Shown in pieces: positions 26,068 to 35,451 of a stretch of 64,000 nucleotides of DNA. The stretch's first letter is position 1; each line of letters starts with the position of its first letter. The notes below the pieces were generated by a model. It saw only the letters and a program-made list of their open reading frames with translations. It searched no databases and was not told where the DNA came from. The position numbers and the translations under genes were made by a program. The stretch lies in contig NZ_JACHGF010000006.1 of the NCBI RefSeq assembly GCF_014202275.1, positions 186,001 through 250,000 on the forward strand, given 5' to 3'. The stretch is from Rhabdobacter roseus (lineage in GTDB: Bacteria; Bacteroidota; Bacteroidia; Cytophagales; Spirosomataceae).

Positions 26068-27780
26068 ATGAAGCAACGGCAGCGGCTGGATAAAAACGGA
26101 TGGGTACTTGCCCTTTTGCTCGGGCTATTGGGCGGAAGTGCTCCGGTTTGGGCGCAGGGCTACAACGCCGTGGTGGTGACAGAGCTGATGATTGACCCCA
26201 CGCCCGTGGTGGGCCTGCCCGACGCCGAGTACCTGGAGCTTTACAACCGAAGTACCCAACCCGTGTCGCTGCGCAACTGGCGCCTCACCATGGGCAGCCG
26301 CACCGTCACCCTGCCAGACTCGGTACTGCCGCCGGGTAGTTACAGCATCCTCTGCGCCCGCTCGGCACTGGAGCTATTCCGGCCGCTGGGTAGGGTAGTG
26401 GGCCTGAGCTCCGTTTCCCTGCCCAACGCGGGGGCCACCGTGAGCCTGCGCGACGCCCGCGGACAGCTCATTTATTCTATCACCTACGCCGACCGCTGGT
26501 GGCCCGTCGGCCAGCGCGACGGCGGCTACGCCCTCGAAATGGTGGACGTGGAAAATCCCTGCGGCGAGCTGGACAACTGGCGCGTCTCCACCGATGGCCG
26601 GGGCGGCACCCCCGGCCAGCCCAACGCCGTGCGCGGCCCCAACCCCGACCGCACCCCGCCCGCGGTGGAGCGGGTGGAAGTACTGGCTCCGGACCGCCTC
26701 CGGGTACTTTTCAGCGAGCGCCTGGATAGCCTGGGTACCTTGCAGAGCAGTACTTTCGAACTGACCGGCCGGAGCATTGTGCAAAAAACGCTCGAGACGC
26801 CCTCCTTCCGGGCCGTAACGCTGCTTCTGAGCGCGCCGCTCCAGGAAGCCCAAACCTACACCCTCACCGTGCGGCAAGTACCCGACTGCCTGGGCAACTA
26901 CCTGCGGGAGGCGAAGATGAGCCTGGGGCTGCCCTCGCGCGCCGAGCCCGGCGAGGTAGTGCTCAACGAGATTTTGTTCAATCCCCGCCCCAACGGCGTC
27001 GATTTTGTGGAAATCTACAACCGCACGGGCAAGTACCTAAGCCTGCGGGGCTGGACGCTGGGCAACGTCCAAAACGACCAGCCCGCTAACTTCCGGCTCA
27101 TCACGGCCGACGAGGTACTTTTGCCGCCCTACGGCCTTTTGGCGCTTACAACCGACGCCACCCTAGTAACGGAGCAGTACCCCACCGACCGGCCACGCCA
27201 GCTGCTGGAGGTACCTTCGCTGCCCTCTTACCCCAACGCCGCCGGGGGCGTGGTACTTCGGGATGCGGAAGAACGAATTTTTGATCGCTTCGATTACCAG
27301 GAAACGTTCCACGCCGCCCTCCTGACCGACCGCGACGGGGTTTCGCTGGAGCGCCTCGACCCCGCCGCGCCCAGCCACGACCGCACCAACTGGCACTCGG
27401 CGGCTTCGACGGTGGGCTACGCTACGCCCGGCTACGCCAATTCGCAAGGTACCCGGCCGGGCGCGGAAGATGGCTTTGTGGTGGAGCCGGAGGCCTTCAC
27501 GCCCGACGGCGACGGCATGGACGACTACGCTTACGTGCGCTACACGCTCAGCGCGGCGGGCCGCGTGGCCACCATCCGGATCTTCGACCAGCACGGCCGT
27601 CTGATCAAAAACCTGGTGCAGAATCAGCTCATCGGTACCGGAGGCGAAGTACGCTGGGACGGCACCGACGAGCGCGGCGAGCTGGTGCGGATGGGCTACT
27701 ACCTACTGTTGATCGACACCTACGACGCCCGGGGTACTTCGCAGCAGTACAAAAAGCGCGTGGTGGTGGTGCGGCGGTAA
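26068..27780 (+). CDS. secreted lamin-tail domain protein with FlgD-like/T9SS C-terminus
   Basis: 570 residues with a signal peptide ending PVWAQ. Two lamin-tail (LTD) domains are seen at about 35-165 (VVTELMIDPTPVVGLPDAEYLELYN) and 295-440 (VVLNEILFNPRPNGVDFVEIYN). Between them (200-285) is an SbsA-like Ig domain (TPPAVERVEVLAPDRLRVLF). The last 95 residues, from EPEAFTPDGDGMDDYAYVRY, are a FlgD-like Ig domain typical of gliding-motility or type IX secreted proteins. It should be exported and surface-attached. LTD proteins are often linked to extracellular nucleases, but no catalytic domain is present here. Confidence 0.88.
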   Translation: MKQRQRLDKNGWVLALLLGLLGGSAPVWAQGYNAVVVTELMIDPTPVVGLPDAEYLELYNRSTQPVSLRNWRLTMGSRTVTLPDSVLPPGSYSILCARSALELFRPLGRVVGLSSVSLPNAGATVSLRDARGQLIYSITYADRWWPVGQRDGGYALEMVDVENPCGELDNWRVSTDGRGGTPGQPNAVRGPNPDRTPPAVERVEVLAPDRLRVLFSERLDSLGTLQSSTFELTGRSIVQKTLETPSFRAVTLLLSAPLQEAQTYTLTVRQVPDCLGNYLREAKMSLGLPSRAEPGEVVLNEILFNPRPNGVDFVEIYNRTGKYLSLRGWTLGNVQNDQPANFRLITADEVLLPPYGLLALTTDATLVTEQYPTDRPRQLLEVPSLPSYPNAAGGVVLRDAEERIFDRFDYQETFHAALLTDRDGVSLERLDPAAPSHDRTNWHSAASTVGYATPGYANSQGTRPGAEDGFVVEPEAFTPDGDGMDDYAYVRYTLSAAGRVATIRIFDQHGRLIKNLVQNQLIGTGGEVRWDGTDERGELVRMGYYLLLIDTYDARGTSQQYKKRVVVVRR

Positions 27781-27876
27781 GGTACCTTTAGGTTTTCTGT
27801 AAGAAAGAAAAAACGAGCGGGTAATTTTTCTGGTCCAATGCTTTTACTTAGGTTAGCGCACAACAACGCCGTAACC

Positions 27877-28488
27877 ATGGATTTTCTCGGAGCCCAACAG
27901 TACATTCTCCAGCAATTGGAACAACAACTCCCCCCCACGCTTTACTACCATAGCCTGGGGCACACGCAGGACGTGGTGCGGGCGGCGCTGAGCCTGGCCG
28001 CCGAAGAGGGCGTTCGGGACGAAGAATCGTTGCTGCTGCTGCATACGGCGGCGCTTTACCACGACGCGGGCTTTATGCACGTCTACGCCGGGCACGAGCA
28101 GGAAGGCTGCCGGATCGTCCGGGAGGTACTTCCGGGCTTTCGCTACACCACCGACCAGATCGAGCACATTTGCCGGATGATCCTGGCCACGAAAATTCCC
28201 CAAACGCCCAGCGATGCCCTGGGGCGTATCCTCTGCGACGCCGACCTGGACTACCTCGGGCGCGACGATTTTGAGCCCATTGCGGGTACTTTGTTCAGAG
28301 AGTTATTAGAACGCCAGCTGGTGCCCGACGAGCCCGCCTGGAACCGCATTCAGGTGCAGTTTCTGGAAGCGCACCGCTACTGGACCGCCACCGCCAACAG
28401 CTGGCGCGAAAACCAAAAGCAGCAGCACCTGATGGTACTTCGGCAGATCGTGCAGGGCTACGACGCGCTACCCAACGGCGCCGCTTAG
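27877..28488 (+). CDS. HD domain phosphohydrolase
   Basis: A 203-residue HD-superfamily protein. His and Asp metal ligands are seen in YYHSLGHTQDVVRAAL, LLHTAALYHDAGFMH and RILCDADLDYLGRDDF. The family hydrolyses phosphoester bonds in nucleotides or signalling molecules; the substrate is unknown. The ATG at 27877 is chosen over 27838 because the first helix of related proteins begins there. The 3' end overlaps the end of the convergent transporter gene by 21 bp. Confidence 0.85.
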   Translation: MDFLGAQQYILQQLEQQLPPTLYYHSLGHTQDVVRAALSLAAEEGVRDEESLLLLHTAALYHDAGFMHVYAGHEQEGCRIVREVLPGFRYTTDQIEHICRMILATKIPQTPSDALGRILCDADLDYLGRDDFEPIAGTLFRELLERQLVPDEPAWNRIQVQFLEAHRYWTATANSWRENQKQQHLMVLRQIVQGYDALPNGAA

Positions 28489-31400
28489 CTTGGTATTTTG
28501 TAGCCGAATGCGCTGGCACAGGATATGTAGCACGTTACGAAGTACCTCACTGCGCTCCTCCATGAGGTCGTAGAAGTCGTCCTGATCAATGCGGAAAAGC
28601 AGCACGTCGGTTTCGGCCACGGCGCTGGCCGAGCGGGGCTCGGCGTCCAGCAGGGCCAGTTCCCCAAAAATATCCCCCTTCGTAAAACGGGCCAGCTCTT
28701 TGGTCCCGTCATAAATCCCTACTTCGCCGGCGTAAATGATGTACATAAAGGTACCTATGTCGCCTTTTTTCACCAGCAGCTCCCCTTCCCGGCCGGGTAC
28801 TTCCTTCATGATGGGCGCAATGGCCGTCAGGACGTTCTCGGGGGTAGTTTCAAAGAGGCGCGTGTTTTTGAGCACCAGCACGCGTTCCATTTCGGAGACA
28901 CTGTCGGGGTAGCTGGTCGAATGCATGGTCGTAGCGGTTTGGGGAATTGATTCTTGCACAAGGTACTTAAAAGCAGCATGATCTGCCAGGGCCGTGGCCA
29001 AGGCCTCCCGGAAGAGCGGCCGCGGATGCGCCAGGTACCTTTGCACGAGGGGCATGTCAGCCTCGGTGGGTTGCCACTGGCGCAGCGCCAGCGCCAGCGT
29101 CCAGGCACCGAAGTAGGCATCGCCCCGCTCGATGACGTAAGGCACTACGGGCAGCACGGGCAGGCTCTCGCCCAGGTAGGCCCGGAACAAGGTACTTTTA
29201 CGCGCCAGGGGGCTGTCGTCCAGCAGGGCGTGAAAGCAGCGGTAGATGGGCCGCGGAATGATGTTATCCAGGATCTCGAGGGCGTTGGCGCGCCGCTCCC
29301 GCGAGGCGTGCTCGGTACCCCGCCGGGCGTCGCGCACGGTTTCCTGGTCGTATTGCAGCATGAGCAGGTAAAACAGCCGCGTGGTGGCCTGGCGTAGTTC
29401 GTAGTCAATCTGATCGTCCCAGCCTTCGGGTTCGTCGGCCCCCAGGTCGTAGCTGTGCAGGAGCTGGTGCGCGTGCGTGAGCTCTTCCCGGATCAGGATC
29501 TCAAACAGCGTGGAGGTACTTTCGGGCGGTTCGCCATGCTCGGCCAGTACCTTCAGGGCTGCCTGGCGCAGGGCCAGGTCCGGCCGTTGGGCCAGGTCGG
29601 TAAGTACCTTTCGGCTTTTTTCGCTCGGAAAGCGCTCACAGAAAAAAATAACCTTGGACAGCCCAGCCGGAACCCCGCTGCGGCCGGGCGGCTGATCCGT
29701 GGCTTCCAGGAGCAGCGACAAGCCCTGGTCGCCGAGCCGGATCAGGCTCGCAAGTACCTTTTTATCCCAGCTGCGGTGAGCCAGCAGCCGGATCAGCTCG
29801 CCCTGGAGCTCGGGGGTGCCCAGAGCTCCGGCGGCTTCAATGGCTCGGGCTTTGACGCGCGGGTCGGTGCTCGCCAGCGAAGCTTTCACAAAGGCTTGCT
29901 CGGCCCGGAGCCCCACGGTTTCTATGATCGTCAGCGCCACGAGCTGTTCCTCCGCCCGGACGGATTGGCAGAGGCGCTGGAGTTTTTCTTCCACCAGCGT
30001 GGGTACTTTGTTGGTCTGTAGGCAACCCACCAGTGCACCTTCCAGGGTACTTAGGTTTTCGCTATGCAGTAATTCGAGAATGAGGTCAGGCGTGGTTTGG
30101 TTGGAGCGGCAAATGAGCTGCGCCGCCAGCTGGCGCGTGGCCGGGTCGGTTTCGTGCGTAGCCAGGTAGTACAGCGTGGGAGGTTCGTAAGGCAGCGCCG
30201 CCGCCTGGATCACCTCCAGCGCCCGCAGCCGTACCTTGCCCGACGCATGGATCAGCAGCTGGGGTACTTGCTCGGCAATGGGTGCCGGGTGGTTTCGTTC
30301 CAGCCAGTCCAGCGCGCTAAGTACCTCTTCGGCTTTTTCACTACGAAGGTTATGGATCAGAATGCCGAGCGCGTCGCCTTCCAGCGCCAGCTCGCCGCCG
30401 CGCAAGAACCGCTTACTCAGCGCATTTTTTAATTCCAAAAGGTACTGTCGGTAGGCTTTGTGCAAAAAAAGGTACCCCAGCAAGGAGAAGAGAGCGGTGA
30501 GTCCAAAAACAAGCGCGTTTTCGGACGAATGGACGTAGTACGCCAGCAGCAGCAGCAACCCGGCAATGCCCATGCCCAGGGGCTCGTAAAAACCCTTCGC
30601 GAGCGTGTGGCCTTTGAGCCGAAGCTGGGTGGAAAGCGGCTGAAACATCACCAAAAAAACCGGGTCAAAAACCGTGCGGCGAAGTACCTCGAAGCAGAGG
30701 TAGGCCGCGCTGAAGTAAAGTAGCAGCGAGGCTTCGTCGGAGCTTACGGCCGACAGCACCACCAGCAACAGGGAGATGAGCAAGGTACCTACGGGCAGCA
30801 GCAGCAGCGTGTTTCGCAGGCCAAAACGCTCCACAACCTTGCCCGAGAGGGCCAGCTTCACGAGGGTAGAAACCGAGTAGGTAATGGCGAGCAAGTACCC
30901 TATGAAGGTAATGACGTCGTGCTGGGCGTGAAACTTGTACTTGACGTTGACGAAGAAATTGTACTCGATCCAGGTACCGGCGGCGGCCACGGCTACCAGG
31001 CCCAGGCACATCTGGAACACGAGCGGATTGCCCCCGAAAAGCCGCTCCACCACGCGCGACTGGGCGTCGGAGCGGGTGCGGATGCGGCCGTGGTGGTGGT
31101 TGGGGACGTCGGCCCGGCGGAAGGTACGTTGCTGGATGTACAGCGCCAGCAAAAAAGCCCCCAGCGCCATCACCAACAGCAGCAGCAGCGCGGCTTCGGA
31201 GTGGATCAGGACCGTCAGAATGGCCCCGACGGCCTTGGCGGGGACGTCGCCCGAGCCAATGATGCTGAATACGCGCTTGCTTTGCCGCACGTCAAATACC
31301 AGCGCCGACACGCCCCAAAACTCCAGGTTGGTGAGCAGGTAGATGACCCGGTACCCTACCATGATGCCCACGGCTACCGCTATGCTGGCTCCGGTGGCCT

Positions 31401-31749
31401 GGGCAAGGTGGCTCACCCCAAGTACCCCTATGAGCAGCACTACCAGCAGCAATACGGCCACCAACACGCGCCCGCTTAGTTTTTTGAGCAGAAAGTGGTG
31501 CTCGTAGTATTCGTAAATTTTACCGACGCCCATCATCGCCAGCGTCGAAAGTACGTAGGCAATGGGCAGCGAGTACTCGGGATGGTTTTCCAGCAGGATC
31601 ACGTTCGCCGACACGTAGACGAAAATGGTACCCAGGCTGATAAAGAAATTATGCAGAAAAAAAAGGAAAAGCTGGTCCCGGTCTCTATGCTTTACGGAGG
31701 AGGTAGTTTTCAAAACAATCCATGAGTTTGCGCCGCATTCGAGCCGCAA
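28468..31749 (-). CDS. Npt-type nucleotide transporter-like protein with HEAT repeats and cyclic-nucleotide-binding domain
   Basis: About 1093 residues in three parts. Residues 25-430 have some 12 membrane segments; LEFWGVSALVFDVRQSKRVF is close to the Npt1/Npt2 ATP:ADP antiporter family (FW, then D, RQxKR). Residues 450-900 are alpha-helical HEAT-like repeats (for example DPRVKARAIEAAGALGTPE). The C-terminus, about 960-1085, is a cNMP-binding domain with FGELALLDAEPRSASAVA, the phosphate-binding cassette. A regulated transporter or membrane sensor is likely. The start is uncertain: only TTG codons (31749 or 31713) are available before the first membrane helix. Confidence 0.82.
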   Translation of the reverse strand: MRLECGANSWIVLKTTSSVKHRDRDQLFLFFLHNFFISLGTIFVYVSANVILLENHPEYSLPIAYVLSTLAMMGVGKIYEYYEHHFLLKKLSGRVLVAVLLLVVLLIGVLGVSHLAQATGASIAVAVGIMVGYRVIYLLTNLEFWGVSALVFDVRQSKRVFSIIGSGDVPAKAVGAILTVLIHSEAALLLLLVMALGAFLLALYIQQRTFRRADVPNHHHGRIRTRSDAQSRVVERLFGGNPLVFQMCLGLVAVAAAGTWIEYNFFVNVKYKFHAQHDVITFIGYLLAITYSVSTLVKLALSGKVVERFGLRNTLLLLPVGTLLISLLLVVLSAVSSDEASLLLYFSAAYLCFEVLRRTVFDPVFLVMFQPLSTQLRLKGHTLAKGFYEPLGMGIAGLLLLLAYYVHSSENALVFGLTALFSLLGYLFLHKAYRQYLLELKNALSKRFLRGGELALEGDALGILIHNLRSEKAEEVLSALDWLERNHPAPIAEQVPQLLIHASGKVRLRALEVIQAAALPYEPPTLYYLATHETDPATRQLAAQLICRSNQTTPDLILELLHSENLSTLEGALVGCLQTNKVPTLVEEKLQRLCQSVRAEEQLVALTIIETVGLRAEQAFVKASLASTDPRVKARAIEAAGALGTPELQGELIRLLAHRSWDKKVLASLIRLGDQGLSLLLEATDQPPGRSGVPAGLSKVIFFCERFPSEKSRKVLTDLAQRPDLALRQAALKVLAEHGEPPESTSTLFEILIREELTHAHQLLHSYDLGADEPEGWDDQIDYELRQATTRLFYLLMLQYDQETVRDARRGTEHASRERRANALEILDNIIPRPIYRCFHALLDDSPLARKSTLFRAYLGESLPVLPVVPYVIERGDAYFGAWTLALALRQWQPTEADMPLVQRYLAHPRPLFREALATALADHAAFKYLVQESIPQTATTMHSTSYPDSVSEMERVLVLKNTRLFETTPENVLTAIAPIMKEVPGREGELLVKKGDIGTFMYIIYAGEVGIYDGTKELARFTKGDIFGELALLDAEPRSASAVAETDVLLFRIDQDDFYDLMEERSEVLRNVLHILCQRIRLQNTKLSGAVG

Positions 31750-31810
31750 TATAAGACTTATGCGTGATACTCATTCATCGAAGCTCCACGTATTTGTCTT
31801 CCGCTTTGTT

Positions 31811-34800
31811 TCAAAGTACCTTCCTTCTCTTGCCTTTGTAATCCACGATTTCTACCGACACGACCTGCTCGTCGAGGGCTAGCTGTCGCACCGACTGCGA
31901 CAAGAACGACGTGCCGTAGGAGAGCTCGCAGCGGCGGGTTCGTCCGTTTTTGAGGCGGAGCAGCGCGTAGGCGTCCTGCGGCTGCACGGGTAGCCACTGG
32001 CGCGGGCGGGTAGCCTGACCAAAAATGTGCAACGCGCCCCGGTTTTGGGTAGCTACCACCAGCCTTTGGCCGTTGGCGGCGGGTAGTTGGGCTAGTCCCT
32101 TGGCGTTGCCGGGTACGTAGAAGCCGGTGGTGGGATGCGTCAGCGGCTGGAAGTTTCCCTGGCCGTCGCCTTTGAGAAGCAGGCCGTTGGCAGCGTCATA
32201 GCGGCCCGTGCTGGTTTCGTTGCCGAAGTCATTGGCCACCAGCAGCACGTCCAGGTTCCCGTCGGCGTCGAAGTCGTCGGCGATCATGCCGTTGATGGGG
32301 GCCAGCTGCGCGAGCGTAGGCAGCGCCCGGAGCTCAAACTGCCCGTTGCCCTTGTTTTCGATGTACACCGACGCCAGGTAGTTGGCCTGTAGCAGCAGGG
32401 CCTCCTTTCGTTCCTGCTCACTGAATAAATTCTCGAAGGTAGCTTTGGTAAAATCGTCGTAGGTATGAAAACGCGCTCGCATGGGGATCATCTGCTTAAT
32501 GAGGTCCTCGCGCCCGTGGAAAGGTACCTGCGTAGGCTTGCCCTCCTCGTTGGGGAAGTACACCAACGGGATGGCGTCGTAGCTGCCGTCGTTGTTAAAA
32601 TCCTTGGCGAGAATGGTCAGCGGGTACTGGTCGGAGGCCCGCATGAGCGCGTTGAGGCCCAGGTTCCCGGCCAGGTAGTCGGTGTCGCCGTCGTTGTCGA
32701 AGTCGCCCGCCACCAGGCTATTCCAGAAGCCTTTGTAGCTAGCCAGGTAGGTATTTAGGGATTGGTCGGCTTTAAAAGTACCCTTCTCGTTGCGAAGTAT
32801 CCGCAGGGGCATCCACTCGCCAGCCAGCAGCAAATCCACCTGGCCGTCGTTGTTGTAGTCGGTCCAGAGTACGTCACAGATGAGCCCGGCCTGCTGAAGC
32901 TCCGGCGCTACCTGGGCGGTCACATCCGTAAATTTGGGTTGGCCGGGCGCGGAATCATTCCGTAAAATAAAGCTGTTCACGGGCTTGGGGTACTGGTCGG
33001 GCTCCACGCGCCCACCCACGAAAAGATCCAGGTCACCGTCCCCATCAAAGTCGGCAGCCCGCACGCAGGAGGTACTTACCAGCGCGGCGGGCAGGGCCGT
33101 TTCGGCCGGGCGGAAGTTGCCTTGGCCGTCGTTGAGGTAGAGGCGGTCCTGGTAGCTGGCGTGGCCGGCGGGGTACTCGTTGCTGCCGCTGGCGATGTAG
33201 AGGTCGTTGTAGCCGTCGCCATCGGCATCAAACAGCAGCACGCCCATGTCTTCGGATTCCTTGCCGGGGCCGTCCGAGCCGGGCAGTAGGTCTTTGAGGG
33301 TAAAAGAGCCATTTTTTTGCTGAATAAAAAAGCGCCCCTTGTGCTGGCGGGAGCCACCCACGAAGAAGTCATCGAGCCCGTCGCCGTTCACGTCGCCCGC
33401 CGCCACGGCGGGGGGGTACTGCGAGAGCTTGTGCGGCAGTAGTTTTTGGCCGTTGAAATCAATGTACTCGGGTTCCTGATGGACCCATTGCACGCCCAGC
33501 GAATCCGACAGCTCGCTAAACCAAGGGGTACTTTGGGGAGCTGCGGGCGTGTAGTCTTCGGTGGCGTCCGCCTGATTGACGGTAAGTACCTGGTCAACCG
33601 GGACGTTTTTGAGCGTTTGCTGCTTGCCGTTGGGCCAGCGCACGGTTAGCTGTTCCACCACCCGGATGTTTCCCAAACCGAAGTGGGCTACCGGCTCCAC
33701 GCTCGACAGGTACCCCCGGTAGGGCGAATGCTCGTAGACCTGCTTCATGCCCTTGCCGTAACGAATCTCGACGGTAGCGCCCAGTCCCTGCGTGTTGCGC
33801 TGGGTACCTTTAAACTGCACCCGCAGGTAGTTGGCTTTCTCGGGCTTACTTTCCACGAGGTTGTTGCGGTACACAAAAGCCGAGTCGTTGATGTTATTGA
33901 TCACCAGGTCCAGGTCACCATCGCCGTCCAGGTCGGCGTAGGCCGCGCCGTTGGAAAACGATTCCTGACCCAGTCCCCACAGCTCGGTGGCATTCTGGAA
34001 GGTCAGATCGCCTTTATTTCGAAAAGCGTAGTTCTTGATTTTTACGACGGGGAGCTGCTCCAGCATGTAGCTTTTGGAGGCTACCTTGCTGCTCTGGGCC
34101 CGAAATTGGGCAAAATCACGGTCCGTTACGTCTTTCGGAAAGCCGTTGGTGACGATGAGGTCGCGCCAGCCGTCGTGGTCGAAGTCGGCCAGGAGCGGCG
34201 ACCAGCTCCAGTCAGTCTCGGCGACGTCGGCCAGCAGGCCCACGTCGGCAAAGACCGGCTCGTTGGTACCGGGCCGGGGCCCCATGTTGATCTGCATGGT
34301 GTTGCGGGCGTACTCGTAGGTATAGCCGTAGAGGTCGTTGTTGAGGTAAGCCTGGTAGCTATTGGGTGGCATGAGCTTCTTCTTGCGTGTGTTGTTGCGC
34401 GGCAGCATGTCCAGGACCACCACGTCCATCAGGCCGTCGTTGTTGAGGTCGGCCACGTCGTTGCCCATGGCCGAGTTGCTGGTGTGTTTGAAGTACGCCT
34501 GGGCGCGATCGGTGAAAGTACCGTCGCCGTTGTTGATGTACAGCAGATCGTTGGAGAGGTAGTCGTTGGTAATGTAAATATCTTTGAAGCCGTCCTGGTT
34601 AAAGTCGGTAATGTTGATACCCAGGCCGTAGCCTTCGATCTGGATACCGGCCTCTTTGGATACATTGGTATACACCGGGTGGCCCAGGGCATCGTTCCAG
34701 TCGCAGCGGTAAAGGCGGTCGGTGGTGCCGGAGCTACCGTCACGTAGTTTGGCGTGGTAGAGATTGGGGTACTGCTCGATGACGTCCGTCAATACGTACA

Positions 34801-35362
34801 GGTCCAGGTCGCCGTCATTGTCGTAGTCAAAAAAAGCGGCGTGCATGGAATGGCCCGTGTCGGCCACACCGTATTCGGCGGCCATTTCTTTAAAGATAGG
34901 GGTACCTTGGGCGTCGTTGCCCTGGTTTACAAACAGCAGGTTGGCCCGTTGGGCAGGGGTTTTGAACGTAGTAGCGGACAGGTAAATGTCCATGCGGCCG
35001 TCGGCGTTGATGTCTACCAGGCTCACGCCTGAGCACCAGCGGCCCTGGTTGGACAGCCCCGCGGCCTGGCTTACTTCTTCAAACTTCATCGTGCCGCGGT
35101 TTAGGTATACGCGGCTATTGACTTGGTTGCCCGAGAACACTACATCGGGCAGGCCATCCCCGTTCAGGTCGGCAATGCCCACGCCCCCGCCGTTGTAGAT
35201 ATACTCGAAGTCGATGATGTTCATCGTATCGTTTTCGGTAATGCGGTTGGCGAAGGCGATGCCGGTTTCTGAAGGGGTAAGCTGGGTAAAGAGGGTGTTC
35301 TCCCGACAGGCGGTGAACAGGAAAGTGGCAAGCAGAAAGAGCGGTAGGCGAAGGAAGGGCAT
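31811..35362 (-). CDS. FG-GAP/VCBS repeat lipoprotein with UnbV/ASPIC domain
   Basis: 1183 residues. A lipobox (FLFTACRE) follows a short signal. At least fourteen calcium-binding-like FG-GAP blades of the form D-x-(N/D)-x-D-G-x-x-D are visible (DLNGDGLPDVVF, DFDHDGWRDLIVTNG, DADGDGYNDLYIASG). In the middle, about 500-575, is a UnbV/ASPIC domain (HFGLGNIRVVEQLTVRWPNGK). It should be a large surface beta-propeller protein. It lies 89 bp downstream of a SusD gene on the same strand, an arrangement often seen in Cytophagales, so it may help bind the SusCD substrate. Confidence 0.9.
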   Translation of the reverse strand: MPFLRLPLFLLATFLFTACRENTLFTQLTPSETGIAFANRITENDTMNIIDFEYIYNGGGVGIADLNGDGLPDVVFSGNQVNSRVYLNRGTMKFEEVSQAAGLSNQGRWCSGVSLVDINADGRMDIYLSATTFKTPAQRANLLFVNQGNDAQGTPIFKEMAAEYGVADTGHSMHAAFFDYDNDGDLDLYVLTDVIEQYPNLYHAKLRDGSSGTTDRLYRCDWNDALGHPVYTNVSKEAGIQIEGYGLGINITDFNQDGFKDIYITNDYLSNDLLYINNGDGTFTDRAQAYFKHTSNSAMGNDVADLNNDGLMDVVVLDMLPRNNTRKKKLMPPNSYQAYLNNDLYGYTYEYARNTMQINMGPRPGTNEPVFADVGLLADVAETDWSWSPLLADFDHDGWRDLIVTNGFPKDVTDRDFAQFRAQSSKVASKSYMLEQLPVVKIKNYAFRNKGDLTFQNATELWGLGQESFSNGAAYADLDGDGDLDLVINNINDSAFVYRNNLVESKPEKANYLRVQFKGTQRNTQGLGATVEIRYGKGMKQVYEHSPYRGYLSSVEPVAHFGLGNIRVVEQLTVRWPNGKQQTLKNVPVDQVLTVNQADATEDYTPAAPQSTPWFSELSDSLGVQWVHQEPEYIDFNGQKLLPHKLSQYPPAVAAGDVNGDGLDDFFVGGSRQHKGRFFIQQKNGSFTLKDLLPGSDGPGKESEDMGVLLFDADGDGYNDLYIASGSNEYPAGHASYQDRLYLNDGQGNFRPAETALPAALVSTSCVRAADFDGDGDLDLFVGGRVEPDQYPKPVNSFILRNDSAPGQPKFTDVTAQVAPELQQAGLICDVLWTDYNNDGQVDLLLAGEWMPLRILRNEKGTFKADQSLNTYLASYKGFWNSLVAGDFDNDGDTDYLAGNLGLNALMRASDQYPLTILAKDFNNDGSYDAIPLVYFPNEEGKPTQVPFHGREDLIKQMIPMRARFHTYDDFTKATFENLFSEQERKEALLLQANYLASVYIENKGNGQFELRALPTLAQLAPINGMIADDFDADGNLDVLLVANDFGNETSTGRYDAANGLLLKGDGQGNFQPLTHPTTGFYVPGNAKGLAQLPAANGQRLVVATQNRGALHIFGQATRPRQWLPVQPQDAYALLRLKNGRTRRCELSYGTSFLSQSVRQLALDEQVVSVEIVDYKGKRRKVL

Positions 35363-35386
35363 AAGTACTTAGGTCATTAGGTTCTG

Positions 35387-35394
35387 CAAATATA
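35387..35394 (-). promoter_or_regulatory. candidate -7 box for the UnbV lipoprotein gene
   Basis: On the minus strand TATATTTG fits TAnnTTTG, 24 bases before the start codon. It follows the susD terminator, so the lipoprotein gene could have its own promoter. Confidence 0.3.
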
Positions 35395-35430
35395 ACCGAA
35401 AAGGCAAGCCACCTGGCCTGCCTTTTCGGT
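35395..35430 (-). terminator. hairpin between susD and the UnbV lipoprotein gene
   Basis: 35395-35410 pairs with 35415-35430 with a single mismatch over 16 positions and a 4-base loop. Its outer bases are rich in A on one side and T on the other. Confidence 0.75.
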
Positions 35431-35451
35431 GTCATTCAAGAATTGGTAGTC

